The notes below the pieces were generated by a model. The model did no database searches. It was not told the origin of the DNA and saw only the letters and a list, made by a program, of their open reading frames with translations. The translations under genes were made by a program, and so were the position numbers. 64,000 nucleotides of DNA from Rhodospirillales bacterium URHD0017 (GTDB lineage Bacteria > Pseudomonadota > Alphaproteobacteria > Reyranellales > Reyranellaceae), in the NCBI GenBank assembly GCA_900110395.1, contig FODP01000013.1:124001-188000 (forward strand), given 5' to 3'. Below are positions 52,667 to 60,673 of this stretch, in pieces. Numbering within the stretch: the first letter of the stretch is position 1; each line of letters starts with the position of its first letter.

Positions 52667-53806
52667 ATGGCCGAGAACGCGCCGTCGCCTGAAGAACGTC
52701 AGAAATCCCGCTGGCCGCTGATTCTGGGCGGCCTGGTGGGCGGCTTCCTGCTGCTGGCCGCCGGCCTCGCGCTGGGTTGGTACCTGTTCTATCGCCCGAT
52801 CGTGAACGTCGCGGTGCAGCTGCCCGCGCCGCCACCGCCGCCCGCCCCGCCGGGCCCCGACCAGGCGCAGGTCAAGGCGCTGGAAGAGCAGATCGAGAAG
52901 CAGAAGGCCGCCAACAAGCAGATCGAGGACCAGATTGCGCTCCTGAAAGAGCGGCTCAAGACCGACGTCTGCACCATCAAGGATCCGCTGGGCAAAGCGC
53001 CCAACTCGCCGGCGCCGGCCGGCGCGCTGCCCGAACGCAAGACGGAGGCACCCCCCGGTCCCGGAAAGGTCACGCCGGCTGCGGCCTCGATGGATCTGCC
53101 GCAGACTGGTGGCCAGGGAAGCGGCAAGGCGGCGGCCAGGTTGCCGCCGGCCAGTCTGGCACAAGCGCTCGAGCAAGCCACCGTTCTGGTGGTCTCAGCC
53201 GGAGGCGATAGTGGCTCCGGCTTTTTTGTTGCCCCCAACTACGTCGTCACCAACCACCACGTCGTCGCCCGTGCCGCGCCCGGCACCGAGGCGCTGGTGC
53301 TGAGCAAGCATCTCAAGACCGGGTACGTTGGCACGGTGGTGGCAACCTCCCAGCCCGGTCAGGCGGATTTTGCAGTGATCAAGGTCGATGACGTCCCCGC
53401 GGGCAGCGTGCGGCCGTTGCCGGTGGCGACCGAACCGGCGGCGCTGAGCGATGTGGTCGCGGCCGGCTATCCCTCGATCGCCATTGCCCAGGACCGCAAT
53501 CTGCGCCGCCTGCTGGCGGGCGACCTCAAGGCCGCGCCCGAGGTCGTGCTGACCAAGGGCACAGTGAGTGCGATCCAGAACAAAGAGCGCAACACACCCA
53601 TGGTGCTGCATTCGGCCGACATCTCGGCCGGCAATTCGGGCGGTCCATTGATCGATTCCTGCGGCCGCGTCGTCGGCATCAACACCTACATCGTCACCAG
53701 CCGGCAGACGACCAAGGCGAATTATGCGTTGGGCAGCTCGTGGCTGGCGGCCTTTTTGCGCGGCTCCAAGACACCCTTCGATTGGCGGGCCGACAGCTGT
53801 GCGTGA
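52667..53806 (+). CDS. Membrane-anchored trypsin-like serine protease with coiled-coil linker
   Basis: 379 aa. One transmembrane anchor (GLVGGFLLLAAGLALGWYLF, residues ~22-42), a Pro-rich stretch, a coiled coil (AQVKALEEQIEKQKAANKQI), a second Pro-rich linker, and a trypsin fold at ~180-379 with the triad His in VVTNHHVV, Asp in QADFAVIKVD and Ser in SAGNSGGPLI. No PDZ domain follows, unlike DegP/DegS. It probably degrades or senses misfolded envelope proteins from the inner membrane. Not obviously linked to the cyo operon 93 bases later. Confidence 0.87.
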   Translation: MAENAPSPEERQKSRWPLILGGLVGGFLLLAAGLALGWYLFYRPIVNVAVQLPAPPPPPAPPGPDQAQVKALEEQIEKQKAANKQIEDQIALLKERLKTDVCTIKDPLGKAPNSPAPAGALPERKTEAPPGPGKVTPAAASMDLPQTGGQGSGKAAARLPPASLAQALEQATVLVVSAGGDSGSGFFVAPNYVVTNHHVVARAAPGTEALVLSKHLKTGYVGTVVATSQPGQADFAVIKVDDVPAGSVRPLPVATEPAALSDVVAAGYPSIAIAQDRNLRRLLAGDLKAAPEVVLTKGTVSAIQNKERNTPMVLHSADISAGNSGGPLIDSCGRVVGINTYIVTSRQTTKANYALGSSWLAAFLRGSKTPFDWRADSCA

Positions 53807-53899
53807 ACTGGCATCTGGATGGGCAAAAGAATCATTTGCCCAACACAAGATGTAGCTTCAATCTAACCTCGCTGCTCAATCATCGGTGCGGGCGGGGGC

Positions 53900-54784
53900 G
53901 TGAAGCAGGCAGTCGTTACATTGCGTTGCGCGGCAATCGCGCTGCTGGCGTTCCTGGCGGGCGGCTGCGACCGCTTGGTCGTCCTCAATCCCAAGGGCCC
54001 GATCGCCGACGCCGAACGCGGCCTGCTGATCGACGCCTTCACCGTCATGATGCTCGTGGTCGTGCCGATCATCATCATGGTGTTCTGGTTCGCCTGGCGC
54101 TACCGCCGACGCGGCAACGCCCGCTATGAGCCGACCTGGGCCTATTCGGCCAAGGTCGACGCCGTGGTCTGGCTGATCCCGGCGCTGATCGTCATCGCCG
54201 TCGCCGTGCTGTTGTGGCGCAGCACCCACAAGCTCGATCCCTACCGCGAGATTGCCTCCAACGACCCGCCGCTCGACGTCCAGGTCGTGGCCCAGGACTG
54301 GAAGTGGTTGTTCATCTATCCCGAGCAGGGCGTCGCGTCGGTGAACCAGCTCGCCATCCCGGCCGGCCGGCCGATCAGCCTGCGCATCACCTCGGACACG
54401 GTGATGAACTCCTTCTACGTGCCGGCGCTGGCCGGCCAGATCTACGCCATGGCCGGCATGCAGACCCGCCTGCAGATCCTGGCCGACAAGCCCGGTAAGT
54501 TCGTCGGCCGCAACACGCAGTACTCGGGCGGCGGCTTCTCCGACCAGTTCTTCGAGGTCGTCGCCATGAGCCCGGCCGACTTCGACGCCTGGGTGGCCAA
54601 GGCCAGGCAGGCGCCGGCCAAGCTCGATCCGCCGACCTACGCCAAGCTCGCCGAGCGCAGTCGGCTCAACCCCATCGTCCAGTTCTCGGCGATCGAGCCC
54701 AAGCTGTTCGACTCCATCATCGACAAGTACACGGGCGGCCATCAGGCGCATGGCCAGACGCCGACGGCGCCGGCGCGGAGATAG
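53900..54784 (+). CDS. cyoA: Cytochrome bo3 ubiquinol oxidase subunit II
   Basis: 294 aa. GTG start followed by a lipoprotein signal (AIALLAFLAGGC), then two transmembrane helices (about residues 45-65 and 85-105) and a periplasmic cupredoxin-like domain. The CuA cysteines of cytochrome c oxidases are absent (the SDTVMNSFYVPALAGQIYAM region), which identifies a quinol oxidase. First gene of cyoABCD. Confidence 0.95.
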   Translation: MKQAVVTLRCAAIALLAFLAGGCDRLVVLNPKGPIADAERGLLIDAFTVMMLVVVPIIIMVFWFAWRYRRRGNARYEPTWAYSAKVDAVVWLIPALIVIAVAVLLWRSTHKLDPYREIASNDPPLDVQVVAQDWKWLFIYPEQGVASVNQLAIPAGRPISLRITSDTVMNSFYVPALAGQIYAMAGMQTRLQILADKPGKFVGRNTQYSGGGFSDQFFEVVAMSPADFDAWVAKARQAPAKLDPPTYAKLAERSRLNPIVQFSAIEPKLFDSIIDKYTGGHQAHGQTPTAPARR

Positions 54785-54788
54785 CGGG

Positions 54789-56774
54789 ATGTTCGGAAGA
54801 CTGACCATCGAGGCCCTGCCGCTCTACAGCGCCATCGCCGCCAGTGGTGCTGCGATGGTGGTGGGCGGCGCGCTGCTGGTTGCCATCATCATCACCTGGC
54901 TGAAAGGCTGGATGTATCTCTGGAAGGAGTGGCTGACCAGCGTCGACCACAAGCGCATCGGCGCCATGTACATCATCCTGGCGCTGATCATGCTGCTGCG
55001 CGGTTTCGTCGATGCCATCATGATGCGTGCCCAGCAGGCGATGGCGCTGAACAACGGCGGATACCTGCCGCCCGAGCATTTCGACCAGATCTTCAGCTCG
55101 CACGGCACGATCATGATCTTCTTCATGGCCATGCCGTTCATGACGGGCCTTTTGAACATCGCCGTGCCCCTGCAGATCGGCACGCGCGACGTCGCCTTCC
55201 CGTTCCTGAATTCGCTGAGCCTCTGGCTTGCCGCCTCGGGCGCCGGGCTGGTCATGGTCTCGCTGGTGATCGGCAAGTTCTCGACCGCCGGCTGGACGGG
55301 CTACCCGCCTTTCTCGGGCATCCAGTACAGCCCCGGCGTCGGCGTCGACTACTGGATCTGGGCGGCCCTGATCAGCGGCGTCGGCTCGACCCTGTCGGGC
55401 ATCAATTTCATCGTCACCATCATCAAGCGGCGCGCGCCGGGCATGACCCTGATGCGCATGACGCCGTTCGTGTGGACGGCGTTGTGCACCTCCGTCCTGA
55501 TGGCCTTTGCCTTCCCCGCGCTCACCGTGGCGTGCGGCCTGCTGGCGCTCGATCGCCTGCTTGGCATGCACTTCTTCACCAATGAGCTGGGCGGCAACAT
55601 GATGAACTACGTCAACCTGTTCTGGATCTGGGGCCATCCGGAGGTCTACATCCTGATCCTGCCGGCGTTCGGCGTGTTCTCCGAGGTCGTAGCGACCTTC
55701 TCCAGGAAGCGGCTGTTCGGCTACGAATCGCTGGTCTACGCCACGGCGGCGATCGCGCTCCTTTCCTTCACCGTCTGGCTGCACCATTTCTTCACCATGG
55801 GCTCCAGCGCCAACGTGAATGCCTTCTTCGGCATCACGACGATGGTGATCGCGGTACCAACGGGCGTGAAGGTGTTCAACTGGCTGCTGACCATGTATCG
55901 CGGCCGCATCACCTTCCATCCGTCGATGCTGTGGACGGTGGGCTTCATCGCCACCTTCGTGATCGGCGGCATGACGGGCGTGCTGCTGGCGGTGCCGCCC
56001 GTCGACTTCCTGATGCACAACACGACCTTCCTGGTCGCGCACTTCCACAACATGATCATCCCGGGCGTGCTGTTCGGCTACCTCGCCGGCTACATGTACT
56101 GGTTCCCCAAAGCCTTCGGCTTCAAGATGAACGAGCCGTGGGGCACCGCGGCCTTCTGGTTCTGGATCGTGGGCTTCTACCTGGCCTTCATGCCGCTCTA
56201 TGTGCTGGGCCTGATGGGCATGCCGCGGCGCATGGAGCAGTACAACGATCCCAGCTGGCAGCCCTGGCTGGTCGCGGCCTCGATGGGCGCCGTGCTGATC
56301 ATGATCGGCATCGCCTGCCTCATCATGCAGGTCGTCGTCTCGATCCGCGACCGCAAGCGCAACGCCGACGTCACCGGCGATCCGTATGACGGCCGGACGC
56401 TCGAATGGGCGACCTCCTCGCCGCCGCCGGTCTACAACTTCGCCGTCCTGCCCGAGGTGCGCGATCGCGAGCCTCTGCTCGACATGAAGGAACGCGGCGT
56501 GACCTATGCGCCGCCCAGCGCCTACCAGGACATCGAGATCCCCAAGAATTCGCCGGTCGGCGTCATCATGGGCGGGCTCTCCTTCGTGTTCGGCTTCGCC
56601 ATGGTGTGGTGGATCTGGTGGCTGGCCATCCTGTGCGGGCTCGCCATGTGGGCCGCCATGATCTGGCGCTCGTCGGACGACGAGACCGACTACGTGCTGG
56701 TCGCCGAGGAGGTCGAGCGCCTGGAGAAGGCACGCTACCGCGCGCTCGAGGCGGCGAAGGCGGCGCGCTCATGA
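54789..56774 (+). CDS. cyoB: Cytochrome bo3 ubiquinol oxidase subunit I
   Basis: 661 aa, the catalytic subunit with heme b, heme o3 and CuB. Key motifs: WGHPEVY (CuB His, cross-linked Tyr), HHFFTMG (CuB His pair) and AHFHNMI (heme ligands), in about 14-15 hydrophobic helices. It reduces oxygen to water with proton pumping. The ATG at 54789 lies four bases after cyoA; its stop overlaps cyoC (ATGA). Confidence 0.97.
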   Translation: MFGRLTIEALPLYSAIAASGAAMVVGGALLVAIIITWLKGWMYLWKEWLTSVDHKRIGAMYIILALIMLLRGFVDAIMMRAQQAMALNNGGYLPPEHFDQIFSSHGTIMIFFMAMPFMTGLLNIAVPLQIGTRDVAFPFLNSLSLWLAASGAGLVMVSLVIGKFSTAGWTGYPPFSGIQYSPGVGVDYWIWAALISGVGSTLSGINFIVTIIKRRAPGMTLMRMTPFVWTALCTSVLMAFAFPALTVACGLLALDRLLGMHFFTNELGGNMMNYVNLFWIWGHPEVYILILPAFGVFSEVVATFSRKRLFGYESLVYATAAIALLSFTVWLHHFFTMGSSANVNAFFGITTMVIAVPTGVKVFNWLLTMYRGRITFHPSMLWTVGFIATFVIGGMTGVLLAVPPVDFLMHNTTFLVAHFHNMIIPGVLFGYLAGYMYWFPKAFGFKMNEPWGTAAFWFWIVGFYLAFMPLYVLGLMGMPRRMEQYNDPSWQPWLVAASMGAVLIMIGIACLIMQVVVSIRDRKRNADVTGDPYDGRTLEWATSSPPPVYNFAVLPEVRDREPLLDMKERGVTYAPPSAYQDIEIPKNSPVGVIMGGLSFVFGFAMVWWIWWLAILCGLAMWAAMIWRSSDDETDYVLVAEEVERLEKARYRALEAAKAARS

Positions 56775-57391
56775 CCAACGTCACCGCCGTTCCCGGCCAT
56801 CCGCATTCCGAGGCGCCTCATTCGGAAGCGGGGGCCGTCCACGAGCAGCGCGAGCTGGGCTTCTGGCTCTACCTGATGGGCGACGCCGTCATCTTCGCTT
56901 TGCTGTTCATGACCTACGGCATCATGGTCGGCAACACGGCCGGCGGCCCGACGGGCAAGCAGCTGTTCAGCCTGAACAATGCCGCGCTGGAGACGGCGCT
57001 GCTCTTGATCAGCAGCACGACCTTCGGCTTCGCGTCGCTGTCGTCGCGCCAGGGCAACCGCTCGGCGGTGCTGGGCTGGCTTGCCCTCACCTTCCTCTTG
57101 GGCGCGGGCTTCGTTTTCCTCGAGATCCGCGAATTCGTGGGCATGATCCGCGCCGGCGCCGGCCCCGACCGCAGCGGCTTCCTGTCGGGCTTCTTCACCC
57201 TGGTCGGCACCCACGGCACCCATGTCAGCGTCGGCCTGATCTGGATCCTGATCCTGGGCGCGCAGGTGGCGATCAAGGGCCTTCGCCTGTCGGTGACCTC
57301 GCGCCTGTTCCGGCTCGGCCTGTTCTGGCACTTCCTCGACATCGCCTGGGTCGGCATCTTCTCCGTCGTCTACCTTCCGGGGCTCCTGTGA
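56771..57391 (+). CDS. cyoC: Cytochrome bo3 ubiquinol oxidase subunit III
   Basis: 206 aa with five hydrophobic helices after a polar, His-rich start (GHPHSEAPHSEAG). LGFWLYLMGDAVIFALLF, GTHGTHVSVGLIWIL and LFWHFLDIAWVGIFSVVY are standard for subunit III of heme-copper oxidases. Overlaps cyoB by four bases and cyoD by one. Confidence 0.96.
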   Translation: MTNVTAVPGHPHSEAPHSEAGAVHEQRELGFWLYLMGDAVIFALLFMTYGIMVGNTAGGPTGKQLFSLNNAALETALLLISSTTFGFASLSSRQGNRSAVLGWLALTFLLGAGFVFLEIREFVGMIRAGAGPDRSGFLSGFFTLVGTHGTHVSVGLIWILILGAQVAIKGLRLSVTSRLFRLGLFWHFLDIAWVGIFSVVYLPGLL

Positions 57392-57690
57392 TGGAACGGC
57401 ACGGTCTTGCTTCCTACCTGATCGGCTTCGTGCTGGCGGTCATCCTGACGGCGATCCCGTTCTGGCTGGTCTACACCCACACCCTGCCCACCTCGCGCAT
57501 CATGTGGATCATCGCGGGCGCGGCGGTGCTGCAGATCCTGGTGCATCTGCACTTCTTCCTGCACATCAACTTCACGACGACGCCCAGGGAAAACCTGATG
57601 GCGATCGCTTTCACGGCCGTCCTGATCTTCCTGATGGTGGGTGGCAGCCTCTGGATCATGATCGACCTGCACCAGAGGATGGCGATCTAG
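57391..57690 (+). CDS. cyoD: Cytochrome bo3 ubiquinol oxidase subunit IV
   Basis: 99 aa with three hydrophobic helices (SYLIGFVLAVILTAIPFW, IIAGAAVLQILVHLHFFLHI and IAFTAVLIFLMVGGSLWIM). Assembles with CyoABC. The HLHFFLHI segment is typical of CyoD. Start ATG overlaps the cyoC stop. cyoE, the heme O synthase usually last in this operon, does not follow; the next DNA is a pseudogene on the other strand. Confidence 0.93.
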   Translation: MERHGLASYLIGFVLAVILTAIPFWLVYTHTLPTSRIMWIIAGAAVLQILVHLHFFLHINFTTTPRENLMAIAFTAVLIFLMVGGSLWIMIDLHQRMAI

Positions 57691-57691
57691 C

Positions 57692-58236
57692 TCAGGCGAA
57701 GAAGATGCCGTCGTGGTTGGTGCGCACGCCGATCACGACGTCCTGGAAATCGTTGTCGCCCGTGCCGGTCGCAGGTCCTCGAAGCCGATCACAAGCTCGC
57801 GGCCGCCCGGCGCCACGCCGGACAGGACCTGGGTGGTGTGGCCGGGATTGCCGCGAGGTCGGGGCCGATCGGCCCGAAGCCTGCCACGTTGGTGTCGACC
57901 TGGATGGTCGAGCCTGTCGCTTTCGGTACGGCGAGGGTGCTCTCGCCGATCACGCTCACGTCCTGGCCGAGAAGTCCGCGAAGGCGCCGTCATTGCCGCG
58001 GATGATCGTGAAGTTGGCGCCAGCAGCGTCGGCCGACTCGAAGAACTTGATGTTCGCCACGGCCGACCACAAAGCGAGGCCGCCTTGCCAAGCCGCCTTC
58101 TCGCTGGCTGTCCAGCCAGTGGTGTCGCCTGCGGAGCGCGGGTACATCGTCCAGTAGGAATTGCCCACCACTGTGCCGTTTTTTCCGCGACACCACTGAT
58201 GAAGGCGACTTCGCCTTCGTAGACGGCAGATGCCAT
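57692..58236 (-). pseudogene. Decayed serralysin-like secreted protein with DUF4114-type C-terminus
   Basis: Reading the minus strand, the protein can be followed only by switching frame several times. Start MASAVYEGEVAFISGV, frameshift at a homopolymer (T6 at 58179-58184), then WTASEKAAWQGGLALWSAVA and NIKFFESADAAGANFTIIRG, resembling the N-terminal part of M10 peptidases, then DTNVAGFGPIGPDL. The zinc site HExxHxxGxxH that should follow is missing, indicating an internal deletion near 57850. The end is RELVIGFEDL, another frameshift near 57773, then TGTGDNDFQDVVIGV to a stop at 57692-57694. Not translatable as one chain. Confidence 0.7.
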
Positions 58237-58380
58237 GGTTCGTTATCTCACTGCATTATCGATGCGGTAAGGCGCAAGTTAGACGCGATATTTCTAGCAA
58301 TTCTTCACCGTGGGCGTTTGACTGGGCGTCCGGAAAGCGTTGATCGGGTGTCCCCATGGGGATGGGGTGGGTAGTTGGGT

Positions 58381-59436
58381 ATGGGTGAAGCGGCCAAGCT
58401 TCCTTTTAGTCTGTTCAAGACCAGTCATCTTCGCCCGCGTGACCAGTTCGAAGCCTGGCACGAGAGCATCTCTGTCATCTTCGACGTGGCGCCTGCGGCC
58501 GATTACCAGGCGGACAGCGGCTTCGCGGCGACGGTGAAGGGCTGGCATCTCGGCGGCCTCCTGATCTCCGCGGTCGATTTCGACAGCCAGCGTTTCGTGC
58601 GTGACCGGCGCAAGACCATCGTCGACGGGCTCGACCACTATCTGGTGCAGCTCTACGCGACGGGCGGCCTGGTCGGCGAAGCCGGGGACCATGGGCGCGT
58701 GCTGAACGGTGGCGACGTCCAGATCCTCGATCTCACCCAGTCGAACGTCACCCAGGCGGCGCCGTCGGGCACCGTCGCCATCGTCGTGCCGCGCGAGACG
58801 CTCGACCAGGCGCTGCCGGCGCCAGGCGACCTGCACGGCCTGATCCTGCGCGGCCCCAGCGGCATGGGCGGCCTGCTCGCCGACTACATGCGCTCGCTGG
58901 TGGCGCGGGCCGACAGCATGACCACGGCCGAGGCGCCGCTGGTGGCGCAGGCGACGACCGACATGATCGCCGCCTGTTTCCAGTCGACGACCGAGACGAC
59001 CGAGCGGGCGCGGGCCGCGATCGATCAGACGATGCGCCAGCGCATCCAGCGCCACATTGCGGCCCATCTGGAATCGTCGGCGCTCCATACCGAAGCGCTG
59101 TGCGGCGAGTTCCGGATCTCGCGCAGCCAGCTCTATCGGTTGTTCGAGCCGTTGGGCGGCGTGGCGCACTACATCCAGGAGCAGCGACTCACGCGCGCCT
59201 GTGCTGAACTGTGCAATCCGGCGCACGACCATCGCCGCATCTACGAGATCGCCTTTGCACTGGGCTTCTCGAGCGAGGCGCATTTCAGCCGCGTCTTCCG
59301 CTCGACCTTTGGTCTCAGCCCGAGCGACGTGCGGGGCCGCGCACGGGCCACCCGCGTCAATGCCAGCCGGCCGACATCGACCGCTGATCCGAACGGCGGC
59401 TACGAGGACTGGGTGCGCGAACTCAGCAAGTCCTAG
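58381..59436 (+). CDS. AraC family transcriptional regulator
   Basis: 351 aa. The C-terminal ~100 residues form the double HTH: RIQRHIAAHLESSALHTEAL, FRISRSQLYRLFEPLGGVAH and IAFALGFSSEAHFSRVFRSTF. The N-terminal part (FSLFKTSHLRPRDQFEAWHE, GLDHYLVQLYATGG) is the sensor domain seen in AraC proteins of the cupin-like AraC_binding_2 type. Its regulated genes are not evident; it lies between two fragments of a DUF4114-type protein and is the only intact gene there. Start ATG 58381; a TTG two codons upstream is unlikely. Confidence 0.88.
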   Translation: MGEAAKLPFSLFKTSHLRPRDQFEAWHESISVIFDVAPAADYQADSGFAATVKGWHLGGLLISAVDFDSQRFVRDRRKTIVDGLDHYLVQLYATGGLVGEAGDHGRVLNGGDVQILDLTQSNVTQAAPSGTVAIVVPRETLDQALPAPGDLHGLILRGPSGMGGLLADYMRSLVARADSMTTAEAPLVAQATTDMIAACFQSTTETTERARAAIDQTMRQRIQRHIAAHLESSALHTEALCGEFRISRSQLYRLFEPLGGVAHYIQEQRLTRACAELCNPAHDHRRIYEIAFALGFSSEAHFSRVFRSTFGLSPSDVRGRARATRVNASRPTSTADPNGGYEDWVRELSKS

Positions 59437-59449
59437 AGGACGACCAGGG

Positions 59450-59532
59450 AGGTCGACCAGGTTGCCGCTGCCGGCCAGGTGAACGGCGACGACAACGTCC
59501 TGGAAGTCGTCATCGCCGCTGGCGCTCGGAGC
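59450..59532 (-). pseudogene. Second short relic of a DUF4114-type C-terminal domain
   Basis: On the minus strand a frame bounded upstream by a stop at 59533-59535 reads PSASGDDDFQDVVVAVHLAG and continues SGNLVDLP. This matches the GDxDFxDVVxxV motif at the end of the pseudogene at 57692-58236. There is no start codon and the frame runs on antisense to the AraC gene, so it is a fragment. Two related remnants bracket the regulator. Confidence 0.55.
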
Positions 59533-59555
59533 CTATCAGGCGGGCGTTCGAATCG

Positions 59556-60665
59556 CTACTTGGGCAGGCTGTCCAGCGCCTTCTTGGCGTCGGCGTCGTT
59601 CTGGTTGGCCGCCTGCTGCAGCCAGGTCTTGGCCTTGCCCGGGTCAGCCGCCAGCCCGCCGCCGCCTTTGGCCAGCAGCAGGCCAAGCTTGCGCTGCGCC
59701 TCGGGCGAGCCCGCGAGCGCCGCGCGCTCGTACCAGTCGGCGGCGCGCGCGCCGTCGGGGGTGAAGCCGGCCTTGGCCGGCGTCGACAATGGATCGTAGA
59801 AGGCGGCGAGCTCGAGCTGGGCCGGCGCATTGCCGGTCTCGGCGGCGCGGCGGAACACCAGGAAGGCGGCGGCCATCTCACCGGCCTTGGCGTAGTCGCG
59901 CGCCTTGGCGAGCATCGCCTCGGGCGTGGGCTTGGTCGCAAAATATTCGCCGACGATGTCGCGCACGGATTTACCCGGCGCGCTCGCGGCAGGAACCGGA
60001 GCAGGCGCGGGCGCAGGCGCCGCGGCGACCGCGGGCTCGTGCTTCTGGAAGTAGGTCGTGTAGACGTGATAGCCGCCGCCCAGGAGCGCGACGAGGACCA
60101 GGGCCGCAATCAGCCAGCCGGCGCGGCTCGACGGCTCGGGCGTCGGATCGAGCGCGCGCGAGGCGCGCAGCTCGGGCCGCGGCGGGGGCGGCGTGAAGGG
60201 CGGGGCCGGCGGCTCGGGCGCGGGTTCGGGCGTGGGCTCAGGCTCGGGTGGCGGAGCGGGAGCGGCCTTCGGCTGGGCGCGGCGCAGGCGCACCGTCTCG
60301 TCGTAGAGCTTGCTCGACGGATCGAGCGCGCCCGAGGTCAGCATGGCGGGCCAGGCAACCACGGTCGTGCCGACGACGCCGATGTCGGGCTCCTTGACGC
60401 GCACGCGCACCGTGGCGATGCCGGCCAGGCGATCGCAGATCTCGGGACCGAGATGGAACTCCAGGACATCGCGGCGGCGCTCGACATGCTCGGGCAGCAG
60501 CCAGGCCTCGGTACGCCGCCAGCCGTCGTCGGCAAGATGCGAATCGGGGCCCTGCTGGCGCTGGATCGACAGCGCCAGGCCGTCGGGCGCCGCCTCGAGC
60601 TCGCTCACGCGCAGGATGGCGTGTCCCGGCTCGGGCAGGGGCTGGACGGACGCGCGGACCGGCAT
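59556..60665 (-). CDS. Membrane-anchored SEL1-repeat protein of the srf operon
   Basis: 369 aa from ATG 60665. An N-terminal ~120-residue domain (VLEFHLGPEICDRLAGIATV, VRVRVKEPDIGVVGTTVVAW) precedes a Pro/Glu-rich linker, one transmembrane helix (AGWLIAALVLVALLGGGYHVY, near residue 200), an Ala/Pro linker, and two to three SEL1-type repeats (AFLVFRRAAETGNAPAQLEL, ADWYERAALAGSPEAQRKLG, AKTWLQQAANQNDADAKKAL). It begins eight bases after the srfC stop. It may bridge the cytoplasmic SrfC complex to the envelope; that is inference. Confidence 0.82.
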   Translation of the reverse strand: MPVRASVQPLPEPGHAILRVSELEAAPDGLALSIQRQQGPDSHLADDGWRRTEAWLLPEHVERRRDVLEFHLGPEICDRLAGIATVRVRVKEPDIGVVGTTVVAWPAMLTSGALDPSSKLYDETVRLRRAQPKAAPAPPPEPEPTPEPAPEPPAPPFTPPPPRPELRASRALDPTPEPSSRAGWLIAALVLVALLGGGYHVYTTYFQKHEPAVAAAPAPAPAPVPAASAPGKSVRDIVGEYFATKPTPEAMLAKARDYAKAGEMAAAFLVFRRAAETGNAPAQLELAAFYDPLSTPAKAGFTPDGARAADWYERAALAGSPEAQRKLGLLLAKGGGGLAADPGKAKTWLQQAANQNDADAKKALDSLPK

Positions 60666-60673
60666 GGTGAAGA

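Noticed and set aside
59437..59555. Intrinsic terminator between the AraC gene and the SEL1 gene
   Set aside because: No convincing GC stem followed by a T-run; the segment is better explained by the DUF4114 relic.
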